Assembly: GCA_039034015.1 (NCBI GenBank)
Contig: JBCCBM010000002.1
Coordinates: 1-64,000 of the forward strand
Reading direction: 5' to 3'
Source of the DNA: Acuticoccus sp039034015
GTDB lineage: Bacteria; Pseudomonadota; Alphaproteobacteria; Rhizobiales; Amorphaceae
Length of the DNA stretch: 64,000 nucleotides
The stretch's first letter is position 1. Every line of letters begins with the position of its first letter. The notes beneath the pieces were generated by a model. That model ran no database searches and was not told the origin of the DNA. It saw only the letters and a program-made list of their open reading frames with translations. The position numbers and the translations under genes are program-made. Shown in pieces: positions 42,456-51,301 of the stretch.

Positions 42456-43454
42456 TTATGACACCACTTCCCCATGGAGCCGCTGGGCAAAGAGCATGTA
42501 CCACTGGTCAAGGTGGGCGCGCACGTGGGCGTCATAGATGGCGTCGAGGGTGTGCGCGGCGGTGTCGGCGTCCTCCACCCGCACCGGCGGCAGAATCTTC
42601 CGCGCGAATTGCGTGGGGCCCGTCCGGGTCATGATGAGGGGCATCAGGGGCGCGCCTGTGCGGGCGGCCAGTTTGAGCGCAAACGCCAGATTGCCCGTGG
42701 TGGGCACCGGCCGGCCAAAGAGCGGGAAGAGTGAGCCCTCCGGTGTCACCTCATCAATGAGGATGACGAGGGACTGCCGCCCTTTGGCAAGAAGCTTATA
42801 GAGCGTTTTGGCAAGGCCCGGCCGGGCGGGGAGCGTTTTGATCCCCATGCGCCGGCGCGTCTGCGCCACAATCTTGTTGTCGGTGCGGCTCTCCTGGGGC
42901 TGCCAGGGGCCGGTGGAGGTCTTTTCGCCCCAAAGGCTTGCCACGATCGGCGAGACCATCTCCCACATGCCGGTGTGGACCGTGACGACGATGACGGGCT
43001 CGCCGGTCGCAATCATCGCGCGGGCCTCGGCGTCCTCGGCCGCAACGGTGAACCGGGGTTCGGTGAGGCGGTGGACGACGGAAAACTCCATCATGGCGCG
43101 GGCGGTGTTGATATACCACCGGCGGGCGAAGGCGGTGGCGGACGCTTCATCGTGCACAAGGTCGGGGCGGAGTGTCGCCGCAGTCCGCAGGAGGCGCGCG
43201 TGGTAGGGTTTTGCGCGGTCGGCCTTTTCGGCGAGCGGGCCGGCGACGCGTGCGGCAAAGGCAGAGGGCACGGCCGGCGGCAGGTGGCGCATGAGGCCGA
43301 TGGCGCCGCGCTTCGCCCCGCCCGCCAGGCGCTCGGCCAAGAGATCGTGGAGCGCGGCGCGGCGGGCGGCGGCCGGGCCGAAAAGGTCGGAGAGCGGCGG
43401 GGGCGGCGGGTGGGGCGCCTCGCAGTCGGCCCAGGAAATGTCGGACACCTTCAT
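42456..43454 (-). CDS. LpxL/HtrB-like lysophospholipid/lipid A acyltransferase
   Basis: A 332-residue protein. The acyltransferase H-x4-E/D motif is VHTGMWEMV. Other blocks are VILIDEVTPEGSLFPLFGRP, TTGNLAFALKLAARTGAPLMPL and a terminal DQWYMLFAQRLHG. LpxL-type enzymes add a secondary acyl chain to lipid A or related lipids at the inner membrane. It lies 13 bases after a cytochrome P450 gene in the same direction, which suggests a linked lipid-modifying pathway. It has no obvious N-terminal membrane helix. Confidence 0.83.
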   Translation of the reverse strand: MKVSDISWADCEAPHPPPPPLSDLFGPAAARRAALHDLLAERLAGGAKRGAIGLMRHLPPAVPSAFAARVAGPLAEKADRAKPYHARLLRTAATLRPDLVHDEASATAFARRWYINTARAMMEFSVVHRLTEPRFTVAAEDAEARAMIATGEPVIVVTVHTGMWEMVSPIVASLWGEKTSTGPWQPQESRTDNKIVAQTRRRMGIKTLPARPGLAKTLYKLLAKGRQSLVILIDEVTPEGSLFPLFGRPVPTTGNLAFALKLAARTGAPLMPLIMTRTGPTQFARKILPPVRVEDADTAAHTLDAIYDAHVRAHLDQWYMLFAQRLHGEVVS

Positions 43455-43467
43455 CGCTTTTTCATCG

Positions 43468-44859
43468 TCATCGCTTCGTCACCGTCATGGAGAGGGGCGC
43501 GGTGGGGCGAAGGGTGAGCCGGCAGTCCACCGCCACATGGGTGCCGGGGTTGAGCGTCACCTCAAAGCGCTGGAGGAGGGCCGCGAGGCAAATGGAGGCC
43601 TCGGCGAGCGCAAAGATGCGGCCCGGGCACGTGCGCGGCCCCGCGGCAAAGGGGATGTTGGCGTGCTTGCGCGGGCGCGGGCCCAACAGGCCGGTGAACC
43701 GTTCGGGGATAAAATGGTCGGGCAGCGAATAAATGTCCGGATTGCGCTGGAGGAGCCATGGGGAGACCACCAGCACATCCCCGGGTGCGAGGCGATCGTC
43801 GCCCAGCGTGCCGGGGGCGGTGGCCTCCCGCGCCAAAATGGGGACGGGGGGGTAAAGCCGCAGCGTCTCCTCAATGACGGCGCGGGTGTAGGTGAGGGCG
43901 GCCACATCGCTGAGCGTCGGGTGGCGGCCGTCGAGGACAGCGGCGAACTCGTCCCGCAGGCGCTCAGCAACGCGGGGGCTTTGGGAGACAAGGTAAAGCG
44001 CCCAGGCGAGCGTGTTGGCCGTCGTCTCGTGCCCCGCCATGAAGAGGACGATCGCCTCGTTGCGGATCGCCTCGCGGGTGAGGGGGGCGCCGTTCCGGTC
44101 GGTGGCGGCAAAGAGCGAGCGCACCACCGCCGGCTCCCCCCGCTCGCCCGCCAGGCGGTCGATGAGATTGTCGATGACGGCGTGGATCTCGTCCTTCGCG
44201 CGGCGCCCCTTTTTGGTGAGGGGGCGGCCAAGGGGGCCGGGCAGGCGGAGCAGCACCGCGCTCACCGCGCGCACATTCGCCTGGTAGGTGGCAAAGCCTG
44301 CGATGATCTTTTGCGTCGCCTCGCGGCCGAGCTTTGTGCCGAAAATTGTGCGGGAAATGACCTCAGCGGTCATCTCGCCCATCTCGAAGAGGATGTCGCG
44401 GGTGGCGCCGTCGTCGCTGCCCCAGTCCTCGCACCACTCGCGGGCAACGTCCGACATGATGGGGCCAAAATCCTTCACCCGGCGGCCGTGGATGATGGGG
44501 TCGACGGCCGCCCGCCGCTCGGCCCAGGTCTCGCCATCGGAGACGAAGAGGCCATCGCCGAGGAGGGGTTTCAGCGCCACCCGCTGGATGGCGTTTTTGC
44601 GCTCGAAGGCGGCGTGCTGGTCCGTCAGCGTTTCGCGCACGCCAGCGGGGCGGTTGGTGAGGACGAAGCGGCGGCGGAAGAGGGTTTGCGCAATGTCGCG
44701 GTTTTGAAAATCGGCCACATGGAAGAACGACAAAAGGTTCTTGTGGGCGCGCCACAGATACTCCCACGGTTGAAGGTTGCGGGTGACGCGCTCGGGGTAG
44801 GGCGGCACGAAGCTGTCGGTGAGGCCGTGTTCGGCAAGGACGGCGGGCGCGAACTTCAT
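43468..44859 (-). CDS. Cytochrome P450
   Basis: A 463-residue heme-thiolate monooxygenase. The I-helix oxygen-activation motif is MAGHETTANTL, the K-helix ExxR is in IEETLRLYPP, and the heme-binding loop FAAGPRTCPG has the ligand C411. Overall form resembles fatty-acid or terpene hydroxylases (CYP4/CYP102-like layout), but the substrate is unknown. No ferredoxin or reductase is adjacent. The gene leads the two-gene unit with the acyltransferase. Confidence 0.95.
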   Translation of the reverse strand: MKFAPAVLAEHGLTDSFVPPYPERVTRNLQPWEYLWRAHKNLLSFFHVADFQNRDIAQTLFRRRFVLTNRPAGVRETLTDQHAAFERKNAIQRVALKPLLGDGLFVSDGETWAERRAAVDPIIHGRRVKDFGPIMSDVAREWCEDWGSDDGATRDILFEMGEMTAEVISRTIFGTKLGREATQKIIAGFATYQANVRAVSAVLLRLPGPLGRPLTKKGRRAKDEIHAVIDNLIDRLAGERGEPAVVRSLFAATDRNGAPLTREAIRNEAIVLFMAGHETTANTLAWALYLVSQSPRVAERLRDEFAAVLDGRHPTLSDVAALTYTRAVIEETLRLYPPVPILAREATAPGTLGDDRLAPGDVLVVSPWLLQRNPDIYSLPDHFIPERFTGLLGPRPRKHANIPFAAGPRTCPGRIFALAEASICLAALLQRFEVTLNPGTHVAVDCRLTLRPTAPLSMTVTKR

Positions 44860-45132
44860 GGAGCGGGGTGTTTGGCCAAGAGCTTGAGGGGGGGGGGCGG
44901 CGTCTTGACCGCACAGGGTGTCATTGCTACGTGCCCAGATTGGAGCAACGCTTCAACCCCATTCGCACCCGCGGGCCGGGCGGACGCTGACCGCCGCGGC
45001 CCTGTCAGCGCGATTATGGCGCCGTTCTGCCACTTTGGCAGGCCGGTCCCCGCGCAAAGGAGGGGCGTTATTGGCGCGAGAGCGCTTTCGCGTGCGCGGG
45101 ACAGGCCCGCCGCGCCACAATGACGTGTGACC

Positions 45133-45750
45133 ATGAGCAAACGCCACAGCAACAAGTATAAAATTGACCGCCGGATGGGCGAAAACATCTGGGGTCGCCC
45201 GAAAAGCCCGCTCAACAAGCGCGAATACGGCCCCGGCCAGCACGGCCAGCGCCGCAAAGGCAAGATGAGCGACTTTGGCCTGCAGCTTCGCGCCAAACAA
45301 AAGCTGAAGGGCTACTACGGCAACATTTCGGAAAAGCAGTTCCGCGCGATTTACGACGAGGCGACCCGCCGCCGGGGCGACACGTCTGAGGCGCTGATCG
45401 GCCTTCTGGAAAGCCGGCTCGATGCCATCGTCTACCGCGCGAAGTTCGTGCCGACCGTGTTTGCCGCGCGCCAGTTCGTGTCCCACGGCCATGTGAAGGT
45501 GAACGGGCGGCGGGTGAACATCCCCTCCTATCGCTGCAAGCCTGGCGACATTGTGGAAGTGCGCGAAAAATCCAAAAATATGCTGGCGGTGCTGGAATCC
45601 ATCGGCCTCGCCGAGCGGGATGTGCCCGATTATATCGACGCCGACCATTCCAAAATGACCGCAGGCTATGTGCGCATGCCGACGATCGGCGACGTGCCCT
45701 ACGCGGCCAACATGGAGCCCAACCTCGTCATCGAGTTTTACTCGCGCTGA
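45133..45750 (+). CDS. rpsD: 30S ribosomal protein S4
   Basis: A 205-residue S4 with MSKRHSNKYKIDRRMGENIW, REYGPGQHGQRRKGKMSDFG and the S4 RNA-binding segment SHGHVKVNGRRVNIPSYRCK. It lacks the zinc-type cysteines of some homologues, as usual in alphaproteobacteria. ATG 45133 is chosen over GTG 45127 because it gives the standard N-terminus. It is a stand-alone gene here, not in an alpha operon. Confidence 0.98.
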   Translation: MSKRHSNKYKIDRRMGENIWGRPKSPLNKREYGPGQHGQRRKGKMSDFGLQLRAKQKLKGYYGNISEKQFRAIYDEATRRRGDTSEALIGLLESRLDAIVYRAKFVPTVFAARQFVSHGHVKVNGRRVNIPSYRCKPGDIVEVREKSKNMLAVLESIGLAERDVPDYIDADHSKMTAGYVRMPTIGDVPYAANMEPNLVIEFYSR

Positions 45751-46778
45751 CCTTCCTCAACAAAGCCTCGTACGGCGAGCCCCTGCCCGCCGTGCGCGCC
45801 GCGATGGCGGCCTATGGCGCCCGCACGGCCGAGATCGGCGAGGCGGCGGCCGACCGGGAGGCCGTCCGCCATCGCCCCGCGGTGGTCGCAAAGGCGGCGG
45901 CGCTTCTTGGTGTTTCGCCTGATCGGGCAACGCTGATTGCCACCACCGCGGCGACGTGGGCCGCAACGCTCTCACGGCTCCCGCTCCGGGGGCGCACGGT
46001 TCTCCTCTCAGCCCACGAATGGGGTGACAATGTGCGCGCCGCACAGTGGCTGTGCGCGCGCCACGGCGGCACCGTCCGCGTTGGCCCGCCGGACGATGCG
46101 CCGGAGGCATGGGCCGCCGCCATCGACGACAGTGTGATCGCGGTTTCCCTGCCGCTGGTGTCCAGCGTTGGCGGCCATTTGGCCCCGCTGGAGACCATCA
46201 CCGCGGTGCCGCGGCCGGCGGATGCACTCGTGATTGTCGATGCCGCGCAGGCCTATGGGCATGTGCCGGTGCCGGCCGCCGACGTCATCATCGGGTGTGC
46301 GCGCAAATGGCTGCGCGGCCCGCGGGGGATTGGGATTGGCGTCCTCTCCCCCCGGGCCGAGCGGGTGATGGGCGTTTCGCCACAAAATTTCGGCCCGCTC
46401 GACCTTGATGGTGCGGCGGTGCACGGCCTGTCAGCCGCGCTCGACGCGTTTGACGGGCGCGTGACCATCCCCGCGCTCGCCGAAAAAGGTGCGCGGGTGC
46501 GGGCAATGGTTCGTGACGCGGGGCTTTCGGTGTGGTGCGCGCCCTGCGGTGCGATCACCACGCTCGCCATCCCCCACGGCCGGGCCGAAGCCGTGGCGGC
46601 GGCGCTGGATGCGGCAGGCATTGTCACAAAATGGCCGGACGCTGCGCGCGATGAGCCCCTGGCGCCCCCGTCGGATGGCGCCCTCTTGCGCCTTTCTGCG
46701 CACCTTGACACGCCGGACGAGGCCCTCACCCAAGCCATCGGCCTTGTTTCAAAAGCGGTCCACGGTTCGCCCCATTGA
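45747..46778 (+). CDS. Class V aminotransferase/cysteine desulfurase-like PLP enzyme
   Basis: A protein of about 343 residues. Fold type I features are the aspartate/glutamine pair VIVDAAQAYGH and the PLP lysine in IGCARKWLRGPRG. The family N-terminus, FLNKASYGEPLPAVRAAM, lies upstream of the first GTG (45792). The only in-frame codon available at its beginning is CTG 45747, which overlaps the rpsD stop as CTGA. I place the start there, with GTG 45792 as the alternative. Substrate unknown. Confidence 0.78.
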   Translation: MTFLNKASYGEPLPAVRAAMAAYGARTAEIGEAAADREAVRHRPAVVAKAAALLGVSPDRATLIATTAATWAATLSRLPLRGRTVLLSAHEWGDNVRAAQWLCARHGGTVRVGPPDDAPEAWAAAIDDSVIAVSLPLVSSVGGHLAPLETITAVPRPADALVIVDAAQAYGHVPVPAADVIIGCARKWLRGPRGIGIGVLSPRAERVMGVSPQNFGPLDLDGAAVHGLSAALDAFDGRVTIPALAEKGARVRAMVRDAGLSVWCAPCGAITTLAIPHGRAEAVAAALDAAGIVTKWPDAARDEPLAPPSDGALLRLSAHLDTPDEALTQAIGLVSKAVHGSPH

Positions 46779-46831
46779 AGTGCGGGCGGTGAGCGGGCAA
46801 AACCCTGCCGTCAAACGGGAGGGACGCGCGC

Positions 46832-47203
46832 GTGGAGCCAACTTTGCATCCGATGGCGCCGAGCCACATGCCGCCCTTCATTCCCGGCGCGGATGGGTCC
46901 GATTACCTCTTTAATATCATGCTGGTGTCGATCCTGGTCCTCGCCGTGGTCGCGGGCGTCGTCTACCTGCGTCTCCACTCCATGCCCGAGCGGCTCGCCC
47001 ATGGGCGCGGCAGCGGTCAGCTCCAGGCGGTGGCGGCGCTCACCCTGCTTGCCCTCCTCACCCACAACCAAGTCCTCTGGCTCGCGGCGCTATTGATTGC
47101 GCTGGTGCGCGTGCCGGACCTTGAGAGCCCGCTGCGCGCGATTGCCGAGGCCCTGCGGCGACCGCGCAAGCAACCCGCCAATCCGGAGGAGGGCAATGCT
47201 TGA
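46832..47203 (+). CDS. Membrane protein coupled to the HlyD-family gene
   Basis: A 123-residue protein with two or three membrane helices (about residues 25-47 and 67-92) and a basic C-terminal tail (RRPRKQPANPEEG). It overlaps the next gene, an HlyD-like adaptor, by 8 bases with a GGAGGAGG ribosome site inside its end. They are probably partners in one membrane assembly. The start is GTG 46832. No family recognised. Confidence 0.7.
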   Translation: MEPTLHPMAPSHMPPFIPGADGSDYLFNIMLVSILVLAVVAGVVYLRLHSMPERLAHGRGSGQLQAVAALTLLALLTHNQVLWLAALLIALVRVPDLESPLRAIAEALRRPRKQPANPEEGNA

Positions 47204-48425
47204 GTTCCTGATCTGCTCGCTCTTCACCATCCTGCCCGACTATCTGTTCCGCCGGTTTCGCCAAGGCAAACGGTTTGGCAAAGAGATCACCGTCTTCTCC
47301 GTGTGGTTTGAGCTGCGTTACGGCATCACCACGTGCCTTTTGTTGACGGTGATGGTGATCACCACCGTCTTTTACTTTCACCCCACCACCAGCAACGTGA
47401 TCCTGGCGTTCCGCACCGTCACCATTTTGCCCCAAACCGGCGGGCGGGTCGCCGAGATCTTTGTGGAAATGGACGAGGTGGTGGAGGCGGGCGCGCCCAT
47501 CTTCCGCATGGAAGACGACACCCAGCGCGCGGCGGTGGAGGCGGCCCGCGCCGGCCTTGCGCAGGTGGAGGCGTCCCTCGCGGTGGCCGAGCAGGACCGC
47601 CGGGCCGCGGAAGGGGCCGTTGCCCAAGCCACCGGCCAGCGCGACGAGGTGCAGGACGAGCTTGACACAAAGTCCGAGCTTTTGGCCCGCAACAGCAACG
47701 TCGTCTCCGAGCGGGAGATTGAAACGCTCACCAACAACCTGGCCGCTGCACAGGGCGCGCTGGGGACCGCGCAGGCCCAGCTTGATGCGGTCACAACGCG
47801 CATCACAACGCTGATCCCCGCCCAACAGCGGGCGGCCGAGGCCCAGCTTGCCGAGGCTGAGGTGCAACTGGCGCGCACCATCATCCGCGCGGGGGTGACG
47901 GGGCGAATTGAGCAATTCAGCCTGCGCGAGGGGGATTTTGTCAGCAATCTCCTGCGGCCCGCGGGCATCCTGGTGCCCAGCGATGCGGGCCGCGTGCGCG
48001 CCCAGGCGGGGTTTCCGCAGCTGGCCGCCAGCGTCATCAAGCCCGGCATGGTGGCGGAGATGAGCTGCGCCACAAAGCCGTTCACCATCATCCCCATGGT
48101 GGTCGTGGCGGTGCAAGATGTGATTGCCGGCGGCCAGATCCGCCCGGGCGATCAGCTGGCGGATGTGCAAAATGCCGGCGCCCCGGGGACAATTTTGGTC
48201 TCTCTGGAGCCGCTTTATTCCAACGGGCTCGACGGGGTGCCCCCCGGCAGCCGCTGCGTTGCCAACGCCTACACCACCACCCACGAAGCGCTCCAAGGCG
48301 ATGTGGGCCTCCTTCGCGCCATCGGCCTCCACGCGGTGGAGGCGACAGGGGCCGTCCACGCCGCCATCTTGCGCATCCACACAATCTTGTTCCCCGTGGA
48401 GGCGCTGGTGATCTCGGGCCACTGA
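47196..48425 (+). CDS. HlyD-family membrane-fusion/efflux adaptor protein
   Basis: A 409-residue protein. One membrane helix lies at about residues 45-65 (ITTCLLLTVMVITTVFYF). The biotinyl-lipoyl-like beta part is FRTVTILPQTGGRVAEIFVE, and it is followed by a long coiled-coil hairpin (about 105-220) and the returning IIRAGVTGRIEQFSLREGD strand. Such adaptors work with an inner-membrane transporter; no ABC or RND pump is next to it. The small membrane protein encoded just upstream, with its 8-base overlap, is the likely partner. Confidence 0.87.
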   Translation: MLEFLICSLFTILPDYLFRRFRQGKRFGKEITVFSVWFELRYGITTCLLLTVMVITTVFYFHPTTSNVILAFRTVTILPQTGGRVAEIFVEMDEVVEAGAPIFRMEDDTQRAAVEAARAGLAQVEASLAVAEQDRRAAEGAVAQATGQRDEVQDELDTKSELLARNSNVVSEREIETLTNNLAAAQGALGTAQAQLDAVTTRITTLIPAQQRAAEAQLAEAEVQLARTIIRAGVTGRIEQFSLREGDFVSNLLRPAGILVPSDAGRVRAQAGFPQLAASVIKPGMVAEMSCATKPFTIIPMVVVAVQDVIAGGQIRPGDQLADVQNAGAPGTILVSLEPLYSNGLDGVPPGSRCVANAYTTTHEALQGDVGLLRAIGLHAVEATGAVHAAILRIHTILFPVEALVISGH

Positions 48426-48511
48426 GCCAATGCGTCCCCTCTTCCCGGCCGGCCAGAGGGCTGCTACGCCTGAAAGAGACCTGCGATGCACGCGGGCGGG
48501 GGGGGATTGTG

Positions 48512-48625
48512 ATGGCTGGTGAACCGCGCTGGGTGTTTGGCCTTTCGGTGGCGGCAACGTTGATTGGGATGCTGGCTCTGTCGGCGTACCTTGCCCACGT
48601 GGGGGCGACGCTCGCCGCATTCTGA
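48512..48625 (+). CDS. Putative 37-residue membrane peptide
   Basis: ATG 48512 opens a 37-codon frame that encodes a short polar start (MAGEPRWVFG) followed by one membrane helix (LSVAATLIGMLALSAYLAHV). It lies between the HlyD gene and gatB with a G-rich stretch upstream that could serve as a ribosome site. Hydrophobic composition and frame closure support it, but there is no family match and chance cannot be excluded. Confidence 0.45.
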   Translation: MAGEPRWVFGLSVAATLIGMLALSAYLAHVGATLAAF

Positions 48626-48689
48626 CGGCCGGCTTGCGAAGGGTCCCAGCTTTGGCGTAACGAGCGGCGTCCACCACAACGGCACGCCC

Positions 48690-50171
48690 ATGAACCACCT
48701 TGTCCGCGACGTCCTGCCCGCCAATCTCATCAAGGGCGCCCTTGACGACTGGGAAGTCGTCATCGGCCTGGAAATCCACGCGCAGGTCCAGTCCGACGCA
48801 AAGCTGTTCTCCGGCGCGGCCACCGCGTTTGGCGGCGAGCCCAACGCCCATGTGAGCCTTGTGGACGCGGCGATGCCCGGCATGTTGCCCGTCATCAACC
48901 GCCGCTGCGTGGAGCAGGCGGTCAAAACCGGCCTTGGCATGAAGGCGGTCATCAACCGCTTTTCGCGCTTTGACCGGAAAAATTATTTCTATCCGGACTT
49001 GCCCCAGGGCTACCAGATCTCCCAGTTTGCACACCCCATTGTGGGCGAGGGCGAGGTGATCGTCGACCTTGCCGATGGTCAGCGCATCATCGTCGGCATT
49101 GAGCGGCTGCACTTGGAGCAGGACGCCGGCAAAAGCGTCCACGATCTGCACCCGACCAAAAGCTATGTGGACCTCAACCGGTCGGGCGTTGCGCTGATGG
49201 AGATTGTCTCAAAGCCCGACCTTCGCTCCTCTGAAGAGGCAAAGGCGTACCTTTCCAAGATGCGCACGCTGCTGCGCTATCTCGGCACGTCTGACGCTGA
49301 CATGGAAAAGGGCAACCTTCGCGCCGACATCAACGTGTCGGTGCGAAAACCCGGCGCGCCGCTGGGCACGCGGTGTGAAATCAAGAACGTCAACTCCATC
49401 CGCTTTGCCGGCCAGGCGATTGAGTATGAGGCGCGCCGGCAGATCGGCATTTTGGAAGATGGCGGCACCATCGACCAGGAAACGCGTCTGTTTGACGCTG
49501 GCAAGGGCGAAACCCGGTCCATGCGCTCCAAGGAAGAGGCGCACGACTATCGCTATTTCCCCGATCCCGACCTTTTGCCGCTCATCCTTGATGAGGCGAT
49601 GATCGAAGAAATCCGGGCCTCCCTCCCCGAATTGCCGGACGAAAAGCGCGCCCGCTATGTCGATGCGCTCGGCCTCTCTCCCTACGACGCCTCGGTGTTG
49701 GTGGCCGATGCGGATGCAGCGCGCTTCTTTGACGAGGTTGCCACTGGGCGCGACGCAAAGATGGCGGCCAACTGGGTGATCAACGAGCTCTTTGGCCGGC
49801 TGAACAAAGAGGGGCTTTCCATCGACGAAAGCCCCGTCGGCGCCGGCCAATTGGGCGAAATCATCGACCTCATCGGCGCAAAGACGATTTCCGGCAAGAT
49901 TGCCAAGGATGTCTTTGAGATTGTGTGGACCGAAGGCGGCGCGCCGAACGCCATTGTCGAGGAGCGGGGGATGAAGCAAGTCACCGACACCGGCGCCATT
50001 GAGGCCGCCGTCGACAAGGTGATTGCCGAGAACCCCGCCCAGGTGGAAAAGGCAAAGGCCAAGCCCAACCTTGCCGGCTGGTTCGTCGGCCAGGTGATGA
50101 AGGCGACCGGCGGCAAGGCCAACCCCCAGGCGGTGCAGGTGATGGTGCGCGAAAAACTCGGCCTCGAATAA
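48690..50171 (+). CDS. gatB: Asp-tRNA(Asn)/Glu-tRNA(Gln) amidotransferase subunit B
   Basis: A 493-residue subunit of GatCAB. Diagnostic segments are WEVVIGLEIHAQVQSDAKLF, DLPQGYQISQFAHPI, MEKGNLRADINVSVR, YRYFPDPDLLPL and a YqeY-like C-terminal domain. The complex converts misacylated Glu-tRNA(Gln)/Asp-tRNA(Asn) to the correct amides. gatA and gatC are not adjacent, so they must be elsewhere. ATG 48690 gives a standard N-terminus. Confidence 0.97.
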   Translation: MNHLVRDVLPANLIKGALDDWEVVIGLEIHAQVQSDAKLFSGAATAFGGEPNAHVSLVDAAMPGMLPVINRRCVEQAVKTGLGMKAVINRFSRFDRKNYFYPDLPQGYQISQFAHPIVGEGEVIVDLADGQRIIVGIERLHLEQDAGKSVHDLHPTKSYVDLNRSGVALMEIVSKPDLRSSEEAKAYLSKMRTLLRYLGTSDADMEKGNLRADINVSVRKPGAPLGTRCEIKNVNSIRFAGQAIEYEARRQIGILEDGGTIDQETRLFDAGKGETRSMRSKEEAHDYRYFPDPDLLPLILDEAMIEEIRASLPELPDEKRARYVDALGLSPYDASVLVADADAARFFDEVATGRDAKMAANWVINELFGRLNKEGLSIDESPVGAGQLGEIIDLIGAKTISGKIAKDVFEIVWTEGGAPNAIVEERGMKQVTDTGAIEAAVDKVIAENPAQVEKAKAKPNLAGWFVGQVMKATGGKANPQAVQVMVREKLGLE

Positions 50172-50262
50172 ACCAGTCGTCCCACACCCTTAAGTGGCGT
50201 CGTCACGGGTGTACACCCGTGCGCGGCGGCGTCATGCTGCCCATGCAGCGGGGGGGTGTGTG

Positions 50263-50715
50263 ATGCGGTGGCTGGTGGTTTTGGTCGTTGTTGGCCTTTG
50301 TGGTGGCGCAGAGGCGACGACCATGCGCGGCCCCATTCCGTTTTGGCTGCCGGGCGTTTGGACGTGCGAAAAAGTGGCGAAGCCGCGGGCGAACAACCCG
50401 CACGCGGCCTTTGCGGTGGCGATCACATTCAAAATCACCGGGCACGGCCATTTTGCCCGCGGGAGCGGGACGGCGGCGAACGCGGCCACCGGCCAGCGCG
50501 CCGTGCCCATCACGGCCCATGGCACGTGGACCTACTGGAGGATCAGCAAGTTTGGCCATCCGGCGCTGCAAATCCGGGCGCGGACGTCCCATGATGTGTG
50601 GCTCCACATTTGGGTGCAGCCGCTGAACGAGGATCTGATGTTCAAAACCTCCTCGCCCCAAGAGGTCCGCCAAAGCGGGCTTTATATCGAAGACACCTGC
50701 CGCCGTGTGCGATGA
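50263..50715 (+). CDS. Secreted protein of unknown function
   Basis: A 150-residue protein with a signal peptide (MRWLVVLVVVGLCGGAEA). The mature part contains WLPGVWTCEKVAKPR and a terminal YIEDTCRRVR, so a single disulfide between the two cysteines is likely. It overlaps the next gene by 11 bases, and its last codons are the first part of that gene's tandem repeat. No family recognised. Confidence 0.7.
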   Translation: MRWLVVLVVVGLCGGAEATTMRGPIPFWLPGVWTCEKVAKPRANNPHAAFAVAITFKITGHGHFARGSGTAANAATGQRAVPITAHGTWTYWRISKFGHPALQIRARTSHDVWLHIWVQPLNEDLMFKTSSPQEVRQSGLYIEDTCRRVR

Positions 50716-51217
50716 GGCGACAAAGGCGCGCACTCGCGCTGAGGCGACAAAGGAGCGCATTCGCGCTGAGGCGAGAGACGCGCGCATTCGCGATGAGGCG
50801 AGAGAGGCGCGCATTCGCGAAAGCTTTGCCGTCCAGCCGCTGATGGCAACGCTGGGCGCGCGCCTTTCCCACGTGTCGGCCGGTTCGGTGGCGATCGCGC
50901 TGCCCTTTGCGGCGGCCGTGCGCCAACAGCACGGGTTTATCCACGGCGGGGCCATCATGGCGATTGCCGACAGCGCGGCCGGTTATGCGGCCATGTCCAC
51001 GCTGGAGCCTGGCCAAGAGGTGCTGACCATTGAGTGCAAAACCAACTTTTTGCGCCCCGCCGACGGTGACCTTGTGGCAACCGGCGCCGTGGTGCGCGCC
51101 GGCCGCACCATGGTGACAGTAACCGCGGAGGTTGCCCTTGCCGCCTCGCAAAAGAAGGTAGCGATCACCCTTGCGACCATGGCGGTCGTCGCCGGGGAGA
51201 CCCTTGGCCGGCGCTAA
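50705..51217 (+). CDS. PaaI-type hotdog thioesterase with repeat-encoded N-terminal helix
   Basis: A 170-residue protein. Residues 41-165 form a hotdog thioesterase with the active-site helix region GFIHGGAIMAIADSAAGYA and the following TIECKTNFLRPA. Such enzymes hydrolyse acyl-CoA thioesters. Residues 3-38 are four 9-residue repeats (DEATKARTR, AEATKERIR, AEARDARIR, DEAREARIR), giving a highly charged helix not usual for the family. The start is GTG 50705; if translation instead began further inside, most of the repeat would be lost. Confidence 0.82.
   Translation: MCDEATKARTRAEATKERIRAEARDARIRDEAREARIRESFAVQPLMATLGARLSHVSAGSVAIALPFAAAVRQQHGFIHGGAIMAIADSAAGYAAMSTLEPGQEVLTIECKTNFLRPADGDLVATGAVVRAGRTMVTVTAEVALAASQKKVAITLATMAVVAGETLGRR
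50711..50818 (+). repeat. Four 27-bp tandem repeats inside the thioesterase gene
   Basis: Exactly 108 bases made of four in-frame 27-base units, each near GATGAGGCGAGAGAGGCGCG plus a CATTCGC end. The first and last units differ most. Being a multiple of three, expansion or loss of units keeps the frame. Confidence 0.93.
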
Positions 51218-51301
51218 ACCCGGCTGGTGCTCCGAGTTTGACCTGCTCCCCACCGCGTTGGTGGGATCAGGCGCTGAGCGGGGCGATGGTCGCGCCGGTT
51301 A

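Noticed and set aside
47058..49151. 697-codon minus-strand frame opposite the HlyD gene and gatB start
   Set aside because: It spans three plus-strand features and an intergenic region with no recognisable domain.
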